Assembly: GCF_900109455.1 (NCBI RefSeq)
Contig: NZ_FOAG01000002.1
Location: forward strand, 1-64,000
Direction of reading: 5' to 3'
Source: Roseovarius azorensis
GTDB taxonomy: Bacteria; Pseudomonadota; Alphaproteobacteria; Rhodobacterales; Rhodobacteraceae
Length of the DNA: 64,000 nt
The position numbers and the translations under genes are program-made. The notes beneath the pieces were generated by a model. It saw nothing but the letters and a program-made list of their open reading frames with translations, did no database searches and was not told where the DNA came from. Below, piece by piece: positions 25,778-34,857 of this stretch. Numbering within the stretch: position 1 is the stretch's first letter; each line of letters starts with the position of its first letter.

Positions 25778-26341
25778 ATGTTCATCCAAACCGAATCCAC
25801 CCCCAACCCCGCCACGCTTAAATTCCTGCCGGGCCAGACCGTGCTGGAAATGGGCACCGCCGATTTCCCGACCTCCGACGGCGCCGAGAAATCGCCGCTG
25901 GCCGAGCGGATTTTCAAGGTTCCGGGCGTCTCCGGCGTGTTCTTCGGCAATGATTTCGTCACCGTGACCAAGGCCGAAGCGATCGAATGGGACCACATCA
26001 AACCCGCCATTCTGGGCGCCATCATGGAGCATTACCAATCCGGTCAGCCGGTGATGCTGGGCGAGGCACAGACCGCATCGGGACATGCTGACCACAGCGG
26101 CGAGGATTCCGAGATCGTCGGCCAGATCAAGGAACTGCTCGACACTCGCGTGCGCCCCGCCGTGGCGCAGGACGGCGGCGACATCACGTTCCACGGCTTT
26201 GACCGGGGCGTGGTCTATCTGCACATGCAGGGTGCCTGCGCGGGCTGTCCGTCATCCACCATCACGCTCAAGATGGGGATCGAGAACCTGCTGCGCCACT
26301 ACATCCCCGAGGTGACAGAGGTGCGCCCGGTTGGCCTCTGA
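25778..26341 (+). CDS. NfuA-type iron-sulfur cluster carrier
   Basis: A 187-residue protein with an N-terminal Nfu_N domain (MFIQTESTPNPATLKFLPGQ) and a C-terminal NifU domain whose GACAGCPSS provides the CxxC that binds a bridging 4Fe-4S cluster. It delivers clusters to apoproteins. GAAAGG precedes ATG 25778. The tsaB start overlaps its 3' end. Confidence 0.92.
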   Translation: MFIQTESTPNPATLKFLPGQTVLEMGTADFPTSDGAEKSPLAERIFKVPGVSGVFFGNDFVTVTKAEAIEWDHIKPAILGAIMEHYQSGQPVMLGEAQTASGHADHSGEDSEIVGQIKELLDTRVRPAVAQDGGDITFHGFDRGVVYLHMQGACAGCPSSTITLKMGIENLLRHYIPEVTEVRPVGL

Positions 26342-26912
26342 CCGGCTGACCCTCGGCTTTGACACATCGGCCGCGCATTGCGCGGCCGCTTTGCTGTCGG
26401 GCGACCGGGTTCTGGTCTCGCACGCCGAAGATATGGGGCGCGGTCAGGCCGAGCGGCTGATGCCACTGCTGGAGGAGGTGCTTGCGGCAGGCGGGGCCAC
26501 ATGGTCCGACCTGACGCGCATCGGCGTCGGCATCGGGCCGGGCAACTTCACCGGCATCCGCATCTCGGTGGCGGCGGCGCGCGGGCTGGCGCTGGCGCTG
26601 GGCATCCCGGCCATCGGCATCAGCACGCTCGATGCCATCCGCGCCCTCAACGGTCCCGCCTGCCTGCCTGCCGTGCCCGCCCCGCGCGATCAGGTATATG
26701 TCCAGCGCCCCGGCGCCGCGCCGGATCTCGTGCCGTTGGCCGGGATCACCGGCCACAGCCTGCCGCCCGTGCCCGCCACCCTGGCCGAAACCATCGCCCG
26801 CCTCGCCGTCACCGCCCCGGCGGACAGCCCGCCGCCTGCGCCGCTCTACATCCGGCCCGCCGATGCAGCACCCGCGCGCGATCTGCCGCCCGTGATCCTC
26901 GATGACGCCTGA
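26331..26912 (+). CDS. tsaB: tRNA t6A37 synthesis protein TsaB
   Basis: A 193-residue ASKHA-fold partner of TsaD in forming N6-threonylcarbamoyladenosine on tRNA. LGFDTSAAHCAAALL opens the fold and GIGPGNFTGIRISVAAARGLA is the diagnostic TsaB motif. Translation seems to begin at TTG (26331), overlapping nfuA by 11 bp with GAGG upstream; no ATG is available. It overlaps the rimI-like gene by 11 bp. Confidence 0.9.
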   Translation: MASDRLTLGFDTSAAHCAAALLSGDRVLVSHAEDMGRGQAERLMPLLEEVLAAGGATWSDLTRIGVGIGPGNFTGIRISVAAARGLALALGIPAIGISTLDAIRALNGPACLPAVPAPRDQVYVQRPGAAPDLVPLAGITGHSLPPVPATLAETIARLAVTAPADSPPPAPLYIRPADAAPARDLPPVILDDA

Positions 26913-27318
26913 GGACATGGCCCGCACCCATGCCCGCGCCTTTGAGGGTCAGGCGCGCGCATGGTCCACCGCAGAATTCAAGTCCCTGCTCGACAGCCCC
27001 CTCAGCTTTGCCACCGGCGACCGTCGCGCCTTTGCCCTTGGCCGCGCCATCGCGGACGAGGCGGAGCTGTTGACGCTCGCAACCGATCCCGCGCATCGGC
27101 GCCGCGGCCTCGCGCGCGCCTGCCTTGCCGCCTTCGAGACCGAGGCGCGCCAACGCGGCGCCAGATCCGCCTTTCTAGAGGTCGCCGCCGACAATGCGCC
27201 AGCCCTCGCGCTCTACCACGCCGCGGGCTATGCGCAGACCGCCCGCCGCGCCGCCTATTACACCCGCACCTGCGGTTCCGCGACCGATGCCTTGATCCTG
27301 CACAAGCCCCTCACCTGA
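26902..27318 (+). CDS. RimI-like GNAT N-acetyltransferase
   Basis: A 138-residue GNAT protein. LLTLATDPAHRRRGLARACL carries the acetyl-CoA loop (R/QxxGxG/A) and ALALYHAAGYAQTARR is the family's C-terminal motif. Adjacency and overlap with tsaB match the common tsaB-rimI arrangement, whose product acetylates ribosomal protein S18. It is slightly shorter than Escherichia coli RimI. Confidence 0.82.
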   Translation: MTPEDMARTHARAFEGQARAWSTAEFKSLLDSPLSFATGDRRAFALGRAIADEAELLTLATDPAHRRRGLARACLAAFETEARQRGARSAFLEVAADNAPALALYHAAGYAQTARRAAYYTRTCGSATDALILHKPLT

Positions 27319-27425
27319 CGCGAACGCGCAACGCATAAGGCCAGATCGGGAAATTTCATCAGACCTGCGCCGTTCCCCGGCTCCACGCCCTTGCATTGCC
27401 ACCTGACATGGGGCTAGGAATTGCC

Positions 27426-28340
27426 ATGCAGATTTACCTCCCCATAGCCGAGGTTTCGGTCAACGCCTTCCTGCTGCTCGGGCTGGGCGGGATTGTCGGA
27501 ATCCTCTCGGGCATGTTCGGCGTGGGCGGCGGCTTTCTGATGACGCCGCTGCTGTTCTTCATCGGCATTCCCCCCGCCGTTGCCGTCGCTACCGAGGCCA
27601 ACCAGATCGTCGCCTCATCCTTTTCCGGCGTGCTGGCGCATCTCAGGCGCAAGACCGTCGATCTCAGGATGGGCACCGTGCTGCTCATCGGCGGGCTGAT
27701 CGGCGCGGCGGTGGGCGTGGTGATCTTCAACTATCTCAAGGCGCTGGGCCAGGTCGACCTGCTGGTCAAGCTCTGCTATGTGGTCTTTCTCGGCATCATC
27801 GGCGGCATGATGTTCTTTGAAAGCCTGCGCGCCATCCGCAGAACCCGGCGCGGCGCGCCGCCGCAGCGCAAGAAACACGGCTGGGTCCACGGCCTGCCGT
27901 TCAAGATGCGCTTTCGCACCTCGGGGCTCTATATCTCGGTGATCCCGCCCGTCCTGGTGGGCATCAGCGTTGGTATTCTCGCCGCGATCATGGGGGTGGG
28001 CGGCGGTTTCATCATGGTTCCGGCGATGATCTATCTTCTGGGCATGCCAACCAAGGTGGTGGTCGGAACCTCGCTGTTTCAGATCATCTTTGTCACCGGC
28101 TTTACCACCATGCTGCACGCCACCACCAACTTCACGGTGGATGTGGCGCTCGCCGTGCTGCTGCTCGTGGGCGGCGTGATCGGCGCGCAGATCGGCGCGC
28201 AGATCGGCACCAGAATGAAGGCCGAACAACTGCGCATCCTGCTGGCGCTGATGGTGCTTGTGGTCTGCGGCAAGCTGGCGCTCGACCTGCTGCTGATGCC
28301 GTCGGAACTTTACTCGATCGGCACGGCGGGGGGACACTGA
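27426..28340 (+). CDS. TSUP (TauE/SafE) family permease
   Basis: A 304-residue membrane protein with two related halves, each containing the TSUP signature GMFGVGGGFLMTP (near 30) and AIMGVGGGFIMVP (near 185). About eight helices are predicted. The family moves sulfite, sulfonates or other organic anions. AGGAA before ATG 27426 decides the start among several. It is coupled by a TGATG overlap to the next gene, a common pair in alphaproteobacteria. Confidence 0.9.
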   Translation: MQIYLPIAEVSVNAFLLLGLGGIVGILSGMFGVGGGFLMTPLLFFIGIPPAVAVATEANQIVASSFSGVLAHLRRKTVDLRMGTVLLIGGLIGAAVGVVIFNYLKALGQVDLLVKLCYVVFLGIIGGMMFFESLRAIRRTRRGAPPQRKKHGWVHGLPFKMRFRTSGLYISVIPPVLVGISVGILAAIMGVGGGFIMVPAMIYLLGMPTKVVVGTSLFQIIFVTGFTTMLHATTNFTVDVALAVLLLVGGVIGAQIGAQIGTRMKAEQLRILLALMVLVVCGKLALDLLLMPSELYSIGTAGGH

Positions 28341-29095
28341 TGCTGCGCCTCGCCCTCCTCTTCTGCCTCGCGGCACTGCCCCTGCGCGCCGAAGAGGTGG
28401 TGCTGGGCCTCTCCAGCGACAAGGTGGCGATCACCGCCACGTTCGAGGGCTCGGACATCCTGATCTTCGGCGCTGTCAAACGCGAGACGACGATCCCCGA
28501 GATCCCGCTCGACGTGGTGATCACCGTATCCGGCCCCTCGCTGCCGGTAACGGTGCGCCGCAAGGACCGCCGCCTTGGCATCTGGGTGAACACCGAAATG
28601 GTCGCGCTCGACGCCGCGCCCAGCTTTTACGCCGTGGCCACCACCGGCCCGCTCGACACCGTGCTGTCAAATACCGAGGATCTGCGCCACCGCGTCTCGA
28701 TCCCGCGCGCGATCCGCTCGGTGGGCGCCGCCACCATGGCCGAGGACGCCGAGCGCTTTACCGACGCCCTCATCCGCATCCGCCGCGATCAGGGTGCCTA
28801 CCAGATGCGCGAGGGCGCGGTCGTTCTGGATCAGCAGACACTCTTTCGCACCGCGATCCGCCTGCCCGCCAACCTGACCGAAGGCACCTATGCCACGCGC
28901 ATCTTTCTCACCCGCGAAGGCCGCGTCGTCTCGCAGTTCCAGACCACCATTGACGTGCGCAAGGTCGGGCTGGAACGCTGGCTGTTCAGCCTCTCGCGCG
29001 AACAACCGATGCTGTACGGGCTGATGTCGCTCGCCATCGCCATCGCTGCGGGCTGGCTTGCCTCGGCAGCGTTCCAGGTGCTGCGGCGAGGGTGA
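28340..29095 (+). CDS. TIGR02186-family exported membrane-anchored protein
   Basis: A 251-residue protein with a signal peptide (about residues 1-17), a beta-rich periplasmic domain and one C-terminal membrane helix (residues 225-245). It fits the TIGR02186 (alphaproteobacterial transmembrane) family. This family is regularly found directly after a TSUP permease and may assist it. Function not established. Start overlaps the permease stop. Confidence 0.82.
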   Translation: MLRLALLFCLAALPLRAEEVVLGLSSDKVAITATFEGSDILIFGAVKRETTIPEIPLDVVITVSGPSLPVTVRRKDRRLGIWVNTEMVALDAAPSFYAVATTGPLDTVLSNTEDLRHRVSIPRAIRSVGAATMAEDAERFTDALIRIRRDQGAYQMREGAVVLDQQTLFRTAIRLPANLTEGTYATRIFLTREGRVVSQFQTTIDVRKVGLERWLFSLSREQPMLYGLMSLAIAIAAGWLASAAFQVLRRG

Positions 29096-29146
29096 GAGGC
29101 CGCGCGGTCGCCATGCCGGGGACTCGCAATTGGGCGGGTGGCAACC

Positions 29147-29866
29147 TCATCCCCGCCCGATATAGGGCATCTTGGTCGCCATCAGCGTCATGAACTGCAC
29201 ATTGGCCTCGGGCGGCAGCCCGGCCATGTGCAGCACCGCCCGCCCCACATGCGCAACATCCATCGTGGGCGGCGGATTCTCGGGGTTCGCGGCAATGATC
29301 CCCTGCAGCAACTCGGTGCGCGCATTGCCGATGTCGATCTGCCCGCAGGCGATGTCATAGGGCCTGCCATCGAGGCTGAGCGTTCTGGTCAGGCCGGTTA
29401 TGGCATGTTTGGTCGTGGTATAGGCGACCGACCCCTCGCGCGGCGCATGGGCAGAGATCGAGCCGTTGTTGATGATCCGCCCGCCCATCGGTGTCTGGTT
29501 GCGCATCTGCGCGAATGCCGCGCGGGCGCAGAGGAACATGCCGTGCAGGTTCACATCCACCACCCTGCGCCATTCGTCGAACGACAACTCGTCGATCAGC
29601 CCCGCGCGGCCAAAGCTGCCGGCGTTGTTGAACAGCACGTCAAGCCGCCCGGCACGGGCGATGAAATCCTCGAAAACCCGCACCACATCGCCGGGATCGG
29701 TGACATCTCCCGGCAGGATCACCGCATTGTCATGGCCACCGGCCACCGCCTCCAGCGCCTCGCGCCGCCGCGCCATCAGCCCCACCTGCCAGCCCGCATC
29801 CAGAAACGCCCGCGCGCAGGCCGCACCTATCCCGGCACTCGCGCCGGTGATCAGAACCGTTTTCAT
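29147..29866 (-). CDS. Short-chain dehydrogenase/reductase
   Basis: A 239-residue classical SDR. GASAGIGAACA binds the dinucleotide, NNAG follows near 90, and the catalytic Ser (NNGSISAHAP) and YTTTK are present. Arg in MARRREAL suggests NADP. Substrate unknown. Its start overlaps the helicase stop as ATGA (29863-29866), an odd pairing that may reflect only compact packing. Confidence 0.88.
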   Translation of the reverse strand: MKTVLITGASAGIGAACARAFLDAGWQVGLMARRREALEAVAGGHDNAVILPGDVTDPGDVVRVFEDFIARAGRLDVLFNNAGSFGRAGLIDELSFDEWRRVVDVNLHGMFLCARAAFAQMRNQTPMGGRIINNGSISAHAPREGSVAYTTTKHAITGLTRTLSLDGRPYDIACGQIDIGNARTELLQGIIAANPENPPPTMDVAHVGRAVLHMAGLPPEANVQFMTLMATKMPYIGRG

Positions 29867-31386
29867 TCCTCTCCCTCCAGTTCCAGCGGCACGGGCGCGC
29901 CGCGCAAATCCTCGACCGTCAGCGGCGCGGTCGGCTTGGACAGCCGGTTGCGCACCACCCAGTGCAGCCGCTCTTCGGCCCGCGTGATCGCCACATAGGC
30001 CAGCCGCTTCCACAGCGGCTGGCCCGCTTCGGTGCGCCCCATGCGGGCGGCGGCATAGATGTCGGGCGCAAAGACCTGCACATCGCGCCACTGGCTGCCC
30101 TGCGCCTTGTGGATCGTCACCGCCGCCCCGTGCAGGAATGTCGCCCCCATGTTGGCGGCAAACGGGATGAACGGCTCTGCCTCATCCGGCTTTTCGATCT
30201 TGACGATGCTGGCGGCGCTGACCTGCGGATCCTCGGCCCCGATCACATGCAAGCGGGAGAATCCGGGCCTGCGCCCCGGTCCCAGATAGACCACCTGCGC
30301 CCCCTTGATCAGCCCGCGCGCCTCAAGATCAAGCCGCTTCTTGCGGTGCTTGAGTGGCAATTCGATCCCGTCGCAGATCAGCGGCTCGCCGGGCAGCAAT
30401 TCGGTCTCGGGCGCGCCATGCACCGCGCGAAACGCATGGATCAGCCGGATGCGCGTGGCGTTGCGCCAGACGAGGACGGGCGAGCGCGCCATCAGATCCA
30501 CCTCGACCCGTTCGGCCCATCTGACCCGTTCGTCGCGCCGGGCGGCATCCTCGACCATCGCCTCGAAATGCTGGAACTCCAGCGCCGGATCGGCCAGCGC
30601 ATGCGCCAGATCAAGGATCGGATTGTCCGCATCCTGCCGGTGAATGCGGCTCAGTTCCAGCCGCGCAGGCGCGGGCAGGCTGTCGAATACCATGCCGCCG
30701 GTGGATTTCACCGGCGGCAGTTGCGCCGGATCGCCAAACAGCAGCAGCGTTGGGAAAATCTCCTGCAGATCCTCGAACTGCTGCTCGTCGAGCATGCTCG
30801 CCTCGTCGATCAGCCCGATATCCAGCGGTTCCTCGCGCCGCCGCCAGCCGGTGATGAAATCCGATCCGCGCAGCCCCGCCGCCGCCAGCGCGCCGGGAAT
30901 GGACTTGTTGGACTGATAGAACGCCAGCGCCCGGTCCAGCGCCAGATCGGTCAGCCCCTCGATCACCGGCCGCTCGCCCTGCCCGGCCAGCCACTCCGCG
31001 ATCTTCTCGTATTCCGGGTGATAGACCGGGGTATAGAGGATGCGATGAATCGTCGTCGCGGGCACCCCGCGCATCCGCAGCACGCTCGCCGCCTTGTTGG
31101 TCGGCGCAAGGATCGCCAGCGTGCGCCGGTCGCGCCGCCTGCGCCCCTCGTAATCGCCCGAGACGACATCGACGCCCGCCTCCTCCAGCGCGCGACAGAG
31201 CGCGGCCAGGAGCAGCGTCTTGCCCGATCCGGCCTTGCCCACCACGGCCATCACCGCCGACTTGCCCTCGCGCGGCGGGATCAGCAAACCCTCGTCCAGA
31301 TCGACGCCCACCTCGCGCAGCATCCCGGCGATACGGTCATGCGCCTCGGCCTGATCGGGGGAATATGTGAGTGCTGCTTCCGACAT
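29863..31386 (-). CDS. RecD-like superfamily 1 helicase/ATPase
   Basis: A 507-residue ATPase with motif I GKAGSGKT (near 50), motif Ia LAPTNKAA, motif II IGLIDEASM (near 190), GDPAQLPPV motif III, and the C-terminal UvrD_C_2 segment VTIHKAQGSQWRDV and YVAITRAEERLHW. It matches RecD/AAA_30 helicases but has no RecB or RecC nearby and no N-terminal extension. Acting alone on 5' DNA ends or replication forks is inference. It lies 54 bp downstream of luxI on the same strand. Confidence 0.85.
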   Translation of the reverse strand: MSEAALTYSPDQAEAHDRIAGMLREVGVDLDEGLLIPPREGKSAVMAVVGKAGSGKTLLLAALCRALEEAGVDVVSGDYEGRRRRDRRTLAILAPTNKAASVLRMRGVPATTIHRILYTPVYHPEYEKIAEWLAGQGERPVIEGLTDLALDRALAFYQSNKSIPGALAAAGLRGSDFITGWRRREEPLDIGLIDEASMLDEQQFEDLQEIFPTLLLFGDPAQLPPVKSTGGMVFDSLPAPARLELSRIHRQDADNPILDLAHALADPALEFQHFEAMVEDAARRDERVRWAERVEVDLMARSPVLVWRNATRIRLIHAFRAVHGAPETELLPGEPLICDGIELPLKHRKKRLDLEARGLIKGAQVVYLGPGRRPGFSRLHVIGAEDPQVSAASIVKIEKPDEAEPFIPFAANMGATFLHGAAVTIHKAQGSQWRDVQVFAPDIYAAARMGRTEAGQPLWKRLAYVAITRAEERLHWVVRNRLSKPTAPLTVEDLRGAPVPLELEGEE

Positions 31387-31440
31387 GGGCGCGACCCTAG
31401 CGCCGCGCCCCGGCAGGCGCCAGCGAAAGCCGCCGAAATC

Positions 31441-32067
31441 TCACGCCGCGCGCACGGCCCTGCCCCCGAGCGACCGCCGGAACCACCACTCCGACAGGTC
31501 CGCCGATATGCCCGCGCGCTGCGCCACCCGCGCCCGCGCCGCATCGGTGAACCCCCAGAGCCCCACGCTGATCCGGTCGCGCCCCTGACCCATGCCGCCC
31601 AGAATTTCGGGCGAGGCCCCGATCATCCGGTAGATCCGCACCATCCGCGCGTCAAAGACGCCCACATACTGCCGGATAGCCAGCCCCCGCATCACCTCGC
31701 CACCGCCCAGCATCAGCACCCCCGCCACATTGGGTGCAGCCCCCCGCGCCAGACAGAACCGCGTGCATTCCCAGATGCCGGGGTCGCGGATCGGCGCACC
31801 CGCCAGAAGATGCGCGAAATGCTCGTTGACCATCACCCGGCCCGTCGTCGGCATCAGCCGCATCGACCCGCCATGCGCCCCGTCCGGTCCCTGCCAGATG
31901 ACATAAAGCGGGTTGAGCGCGTCATATTCGTCACGCTCCTCGCCCGCAGCAGTCACTTGCACTTCCCAGCCCAGCCGCGCCTTGAACTGATCCTCGCGAT
32001 CCCGAAACATCGTGTCGCGCAGACGCGGATACCTGTGCAAATCCTCTCCGAAAACATAATGCAGCAT
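31441..32067 (-). CDS. LuxI-family N-acyl-homoserine lactone synthase
   Basis: A 208-residue autoinducer synthase. The invariant residues are in place: R24, F28 and W34 (FRDREDQFKARLGWEV), D46 and D49 (RDEYDALNP), R70 (SMRLMPTTG), E100 and R103 (WECTRFCL). It joins the acyl group of acyl-ACP to SAM to give an AHL signal. No luxR gene lies on either side, although most luxI genes are paired with one. The 189-bp region shared with divergent mipZ must hold its promoter; I see no clear lux box. Confidence 0.93.
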   Translation of the reverse strand: MLHYVFGEDLHRYPRLRDTMFRDREDQFKARLGWEVQVTAAGEERDEYDALNPLYVIWQGPDGAHGGSMRLMPTTGRVMVNEHFAHLLAGAPIRDPGIWECTRFCLARGAAPNVAGVLMLGGGEVMRGLAIRQYVGVFDARMVRIYRMIGASPEILGGMGQGRDRISVGLWGFTDAARARVAQRAGISADLSEWWFRRSLGGRAVRAA

Positions 32068-32163
32068 GCCTGCCCCCTGATGAACCGGGGCACAGGGCTA
32101 GGACAGCGCGGTTAATCCGGGCTTGCACCAGCGTGCGTTGCAACACCCTGACAGCAAAGTGGC

Positions 32164-32193
32164 TTGACCAGCCGTCCCGTCCTTCCCTATTGC
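32164..32193 (+). promoter_or_regulatory. Candidate mipZ promoter
   Basis: TTGACC (32164-32169) and CTATTG (32187-32192) are spaced 17 bp and lie 65-93 bp before mipZ. The -10 is weak. A perfect GTTGCAAC palindrome is nearby at 32137-32144. Confidence 0.35.
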
Positions 32194-32256
32194 AGCGCCA
32201 AACGATAGTGTCTCGCAAAAACAACGCGGCATTCCGCGACCCGAGGGGAAGTGACC

Positions 32257-33066
32257 ATGGCGCATATCATCGTCGTCGGCAATGAAAAGGGCGGTGCAGG
32301 CAAATCCACCGTGTCGATGCATGTGGCCACCGCCCTTGCCCGCATGGGCCACAAGACCAGCGCGCTCGATCTCGACCTGCGCCAGCGCACCTTTGGCCGC
32401 TACGCCGACAACCGCGCCAAATTCATGCAGAAATCGGGCCTCGACCTGCCCAGCCCGCGGTTTCACGACCTGCCCGAGGTTGCCAACGACCAACTGCGCC
32501 CCGGCGAGAACGTCTATGACCGCCGCCTCTCGGCCGCCGTCGCCACGCTGGAACCCGACAGCGATTTCATCGTCATCGACTGCCCCGGCTCGCATACCCG
32601 CCTCAGCCAGGTGGCGCACAGCCTTGCCGACACGCTGATCACCCCGCTCAACGACAGTTTCATCGACTTTGACCTGCTGGCCCATATCGACAGCGACGGG
32701 CGCAAGATCCTTGGCCCCTCGGTCTATTCCGAAATGGTCTGGAACGCCCGGCAGTTGCGCGCGCAGGCCGGTCTGCGCGCGATCGACTGGGTCGTGGTGC
32801 GCAACCGCATGGGCGCGCAGCAGATGGTCAACAAACAGAAAATGGGCGACGCGATCGAGGCGCTGTCCAAGCGCATCGGCTTTCGCATCGCGCCCGGCTT
32901 CAACGAGCGGGTGATCTTTCGCGAGCTGTTTCCACGCGGCCTGACGCTGCTGGATCTCAAGGATATCGGGGTCAAGGGGCTCAACATCTCCAACATCGCC
33001 GCCCGCCAGGAACTGCGCGACCTGATGAAATCCCTGAACCTGCCCGGCGTGACGGTCAGTTTCTGA
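32257..33066 (+). CDS. mipZ: Division-plane positioning ATPase MipZ
   Basis: A 269-residue ParA/MinD-type ATPase. The deviant Walker A GNEKGGAGKST is at residues 8-18, and DLDLRQRTFGRY and FIVIDCPGSH follow. In Caulobacter MipZ binds ParB near the poles and inhibits FtsZ, which places division at midcell; Rhodobacteraceae use related proteins. The ATG at 32257, not the GTG 6 bp earlier, has GAGGGGAA at the right distance. Divergent from luxI. Confidence 0.92.
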   Translation: MAHIIVVGNEKGGAGKSTVSMHVATALARMGHKTSALDLDLRQRTFGRYADNRAKFMQKSGLDLPSPRFHDLPEVANDQLRPGENVYDRRLSAAVATLEPDSDFIVIDCPGSHTRLSQVAHSLADTLITPLNDSFIDFDLLAHIDSDGRKILGPSVYSEMVWNARQLRAQAGLRAIDWVVVRNRMGAQQMVNKQKMGDAIEALSKRIGFRIAPGFNERVIFRELFPRGLTLLDLKDIGVKGLNISNIAARQELRDLMKSLNLPGVTVSF

Positions 33067-33078
33067 CCGCCGCCGAAC

Positions 33079-33978
33079 CTACGCAGCCGGCCCCACACGC
33101 GGCTGCGGCGGGTTGCGCGGGGCGCGGCGGCGCAGGATCAGCACCATGTTCGACACAAAGAGCGCACCCAGCACCACGGCGCCGCCCACAATCGTCCATG
33201 ACCCGGGATCTTCGCCGATCACGGCCCAGACCAGAATCGGCGCCAGCACCGATTCCAGCAGGATCAGCAGCGCCACCTCCGCCGAAGAGATATAGCGCGG
33301 CCCCAGCGTCAACAGACAAGTCGAGACGCTGATGAACGCCCCATGCGCCAGGATGAGCGGCCAGTTCTGCGCCCAGACCGCCATCGGCTGCGCCAGCGGC
33401 CAGATCACCAGCGACGCCCCCAGGAACGCCACCGGAATCGCCGGGATCATCGACACCGCGCGCAACTGCCGCGCCGCCGTCATCGCGGCCGCAAAGCTGG
33501 CCGATACGCCCAGGGCAACCAGATCACCGCTCCAGTGCGCACCCTGCGTCTCGCCCGACCCCCAGGCGATGATGCCCAGACCCGCGAACACCCCCAGCAT
33601 GGTCCACACCATCCGCCGGCTGATCGCCTCGCCCAGAAACACCCGGCTGAAGATCGCGGCAAAGACCGGCATCGACGCCAGGATAAAGACCACGTTCGCC
33701 ACGCTTGTCCAACTGACCGCCAGCACGAAGCCGGGGGCGGTGGCCGCGATCAGGACGGTGTAGATCAGCCCCGGCCTGCCCGTGCGCACCACCTCTGAAA
33801 ACCCGCGCGGCCCCTGCATGGCCAGCACGCCCAGCAGGATCACGCTGCCTGCCGTGATCCCGCGCCAGAAACTGATCGACGCCGGATCGCCCTCGATCAG
33901 CCGCACAAACAGCGAATCCGGCACCACGAACAGCACGCCAAGCGCGGTTATGATCAGACCTTTGAGATGCTCGCTCAT
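33079..33978 (-). CDS. DMT-superfamily (EamA) transporter
   Basis: A 299-residue membrane protein with ten predicted helices in two EamA repeats (first ending in FLGEAISRRMVWTMLGVFAGLGII, second in ESVLAPILVWAVIGEDP). Drug/metabolite exporters of this type carry amino acids, polyamines or other small molecules; the substrate is not inferable. I start at MSEHLKG. It converges on mipZ with a 12-bp gap and is divergent from the aldolase gene. Confidence 0.87.
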   Translation of the reverse strand: MSEHLKGLIITALGVLFVVPDSLFVRLIEGDPASISFWRGITAGSVILLGVLAMQGPRGFSEVVRTGRPGLIYTVLIAATAPGFVLAVSWTSVANVVFILASMPVFAAIFSRVFLGEAISRRMVWTMLGVFAGLGIIAWGSGETQGAHWSGDLVALGVSASFAAAMTAARQLRAVSMIPAIPVAFLGASLVIWPLAQPMAVWAQNWPLILAHGAFISVSTCLLTLGPRYISSAEVALLILLESVLAPILVWAVIGEDPGSWTIVGGAVVLGALFVSNMVLILRRRAPRNPPQPRVGPAA

Positions 33979-34086
33979 GGCCCGATCTCTGCGGGTAAAG
34001 CACCGGGAAGTAAACCCCATCCGCCTCTCGCCAACCGCCCCCGGCGCGGGTTATGCTGCGCCCGGATCAAGCAAAGGACACCTGCC

Positions 34087-34857
34087 ATGCCCGCCCCCGA
34101 AAACCTGTTCAAATCCGCCCTCGCGCGCGGTGACATGCAATATGGCTGCTGGGCGGGCTTTGCCGACGCCTACGCCACAGAGGTTCTGGCCAGCGCCGGT
34201 TTCGACTGGCTGGTGATTGACGCCGAACACGCGCCCAACGATCTGCGCACGATCTCGGCGCAACTGGCGGTGCTGACCGGCAAACACAGCCAGCCCGTGG
34301 TGCGCCTGCCGATGGGCGAGGTCTGGGCGATCAAGCAGGTGCTCGACGCGGGCGCGCAGACGCTGCTCATCCCGATGGTCGAGAGCGCCGGGCAGGCCCG
34401 CGATCTGGTGCGCGCCATGCGCTATCCGCCCCAGGGCGTGCGCGGTTCGGGCGCGGCTCTGGCCCGTGCCTCGCGGTTCTCGGGCATTGCCGATTACATC
34501 CCCACCGCCAATGCGCAGATGTGCCTGCTGGTGCAGGTCGAAACGCGGGCCGGCCTTGACGCGCTGGACGATATCCTGACGGTCGAGGGCGTAGACGGGG
34601 TATTCATCGGCCCCTCGGACCTCGCGGCGGACATGGGGTATCTCGGCGACAGCAGCGCCGCCCCTGTGCAGGCGGCGATCAAGTCTGCCCTCAACCGCAT
34701 CGCCGCCTCGGACAAGGCGGCGGGCATCCTCGCGCTCGATCCCGACACCGCGCAGACCTACCGCGACTGGGGCGCGCAGTTTCTGGCGGTCGGCATCGAC
34801 GTGGTGATGCTGGCCCAGACCGCCCGCGCCACCATCGCCCGCTGGCGCGATGGCTGA
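34087..34857 (+). CDS. HpcH/HpaI-family class II aldolase
   Basis: A 256-residue TIM-barrel pyruvate aldolase. WLVIDAEHAPND, PQGVRGSGAALARA, VQVETRAGLDAL and the metal-binding GPSDLAADMGYLG are family blocks of 4-hydroxy-2-oxoheptanedioate aldolase/2-keto-3-deoxy-L-rhamnonate aldolase. It splits 2-oxo-4-hydroxy acids into pyruvate and an aldehyde; the physiological substrate is open. It overlaps glk by 8 bp, consistent with a sugar-acid role. Confidence 0.88.
   Translation: MPAPENLFKSALARGDMQYGCWAGFADAYATEVLASAGFDWLVIDAEHAPNDLRTISAQLAVLTGKHSQPVVRLPMGEVWAIKQVLDAGAQTLLIPMVESAGQARDLVRAMRYPPQGVRGSGAALARASRFSGIADYIPTANAQMCLLVQVETRAGLDALDDILTVEGVDGVFIGPSDLAADMGYLGDSSAAPVQAAIKSALNRIAASDKAAGILALDPDTAQTYRDWGAQFLAVGIDVVMLAQTARATIARWRDG

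Noticed and set aside
29962-32115. A 717-codon open frame on the plus strand opposite the helicase and luxI
   Set aside because: It is low in hydrophobic order, rich in Arg, His, Pro and Gln, and lies exactly antisense to well-recognised genes. Typical of GC-rich DNA.
32068-32256. A lux box upstream of luxI
   Set aside because: No 18-20-bp dyad with the expected CTG/CAG ends; GTTGCAAC is too short.
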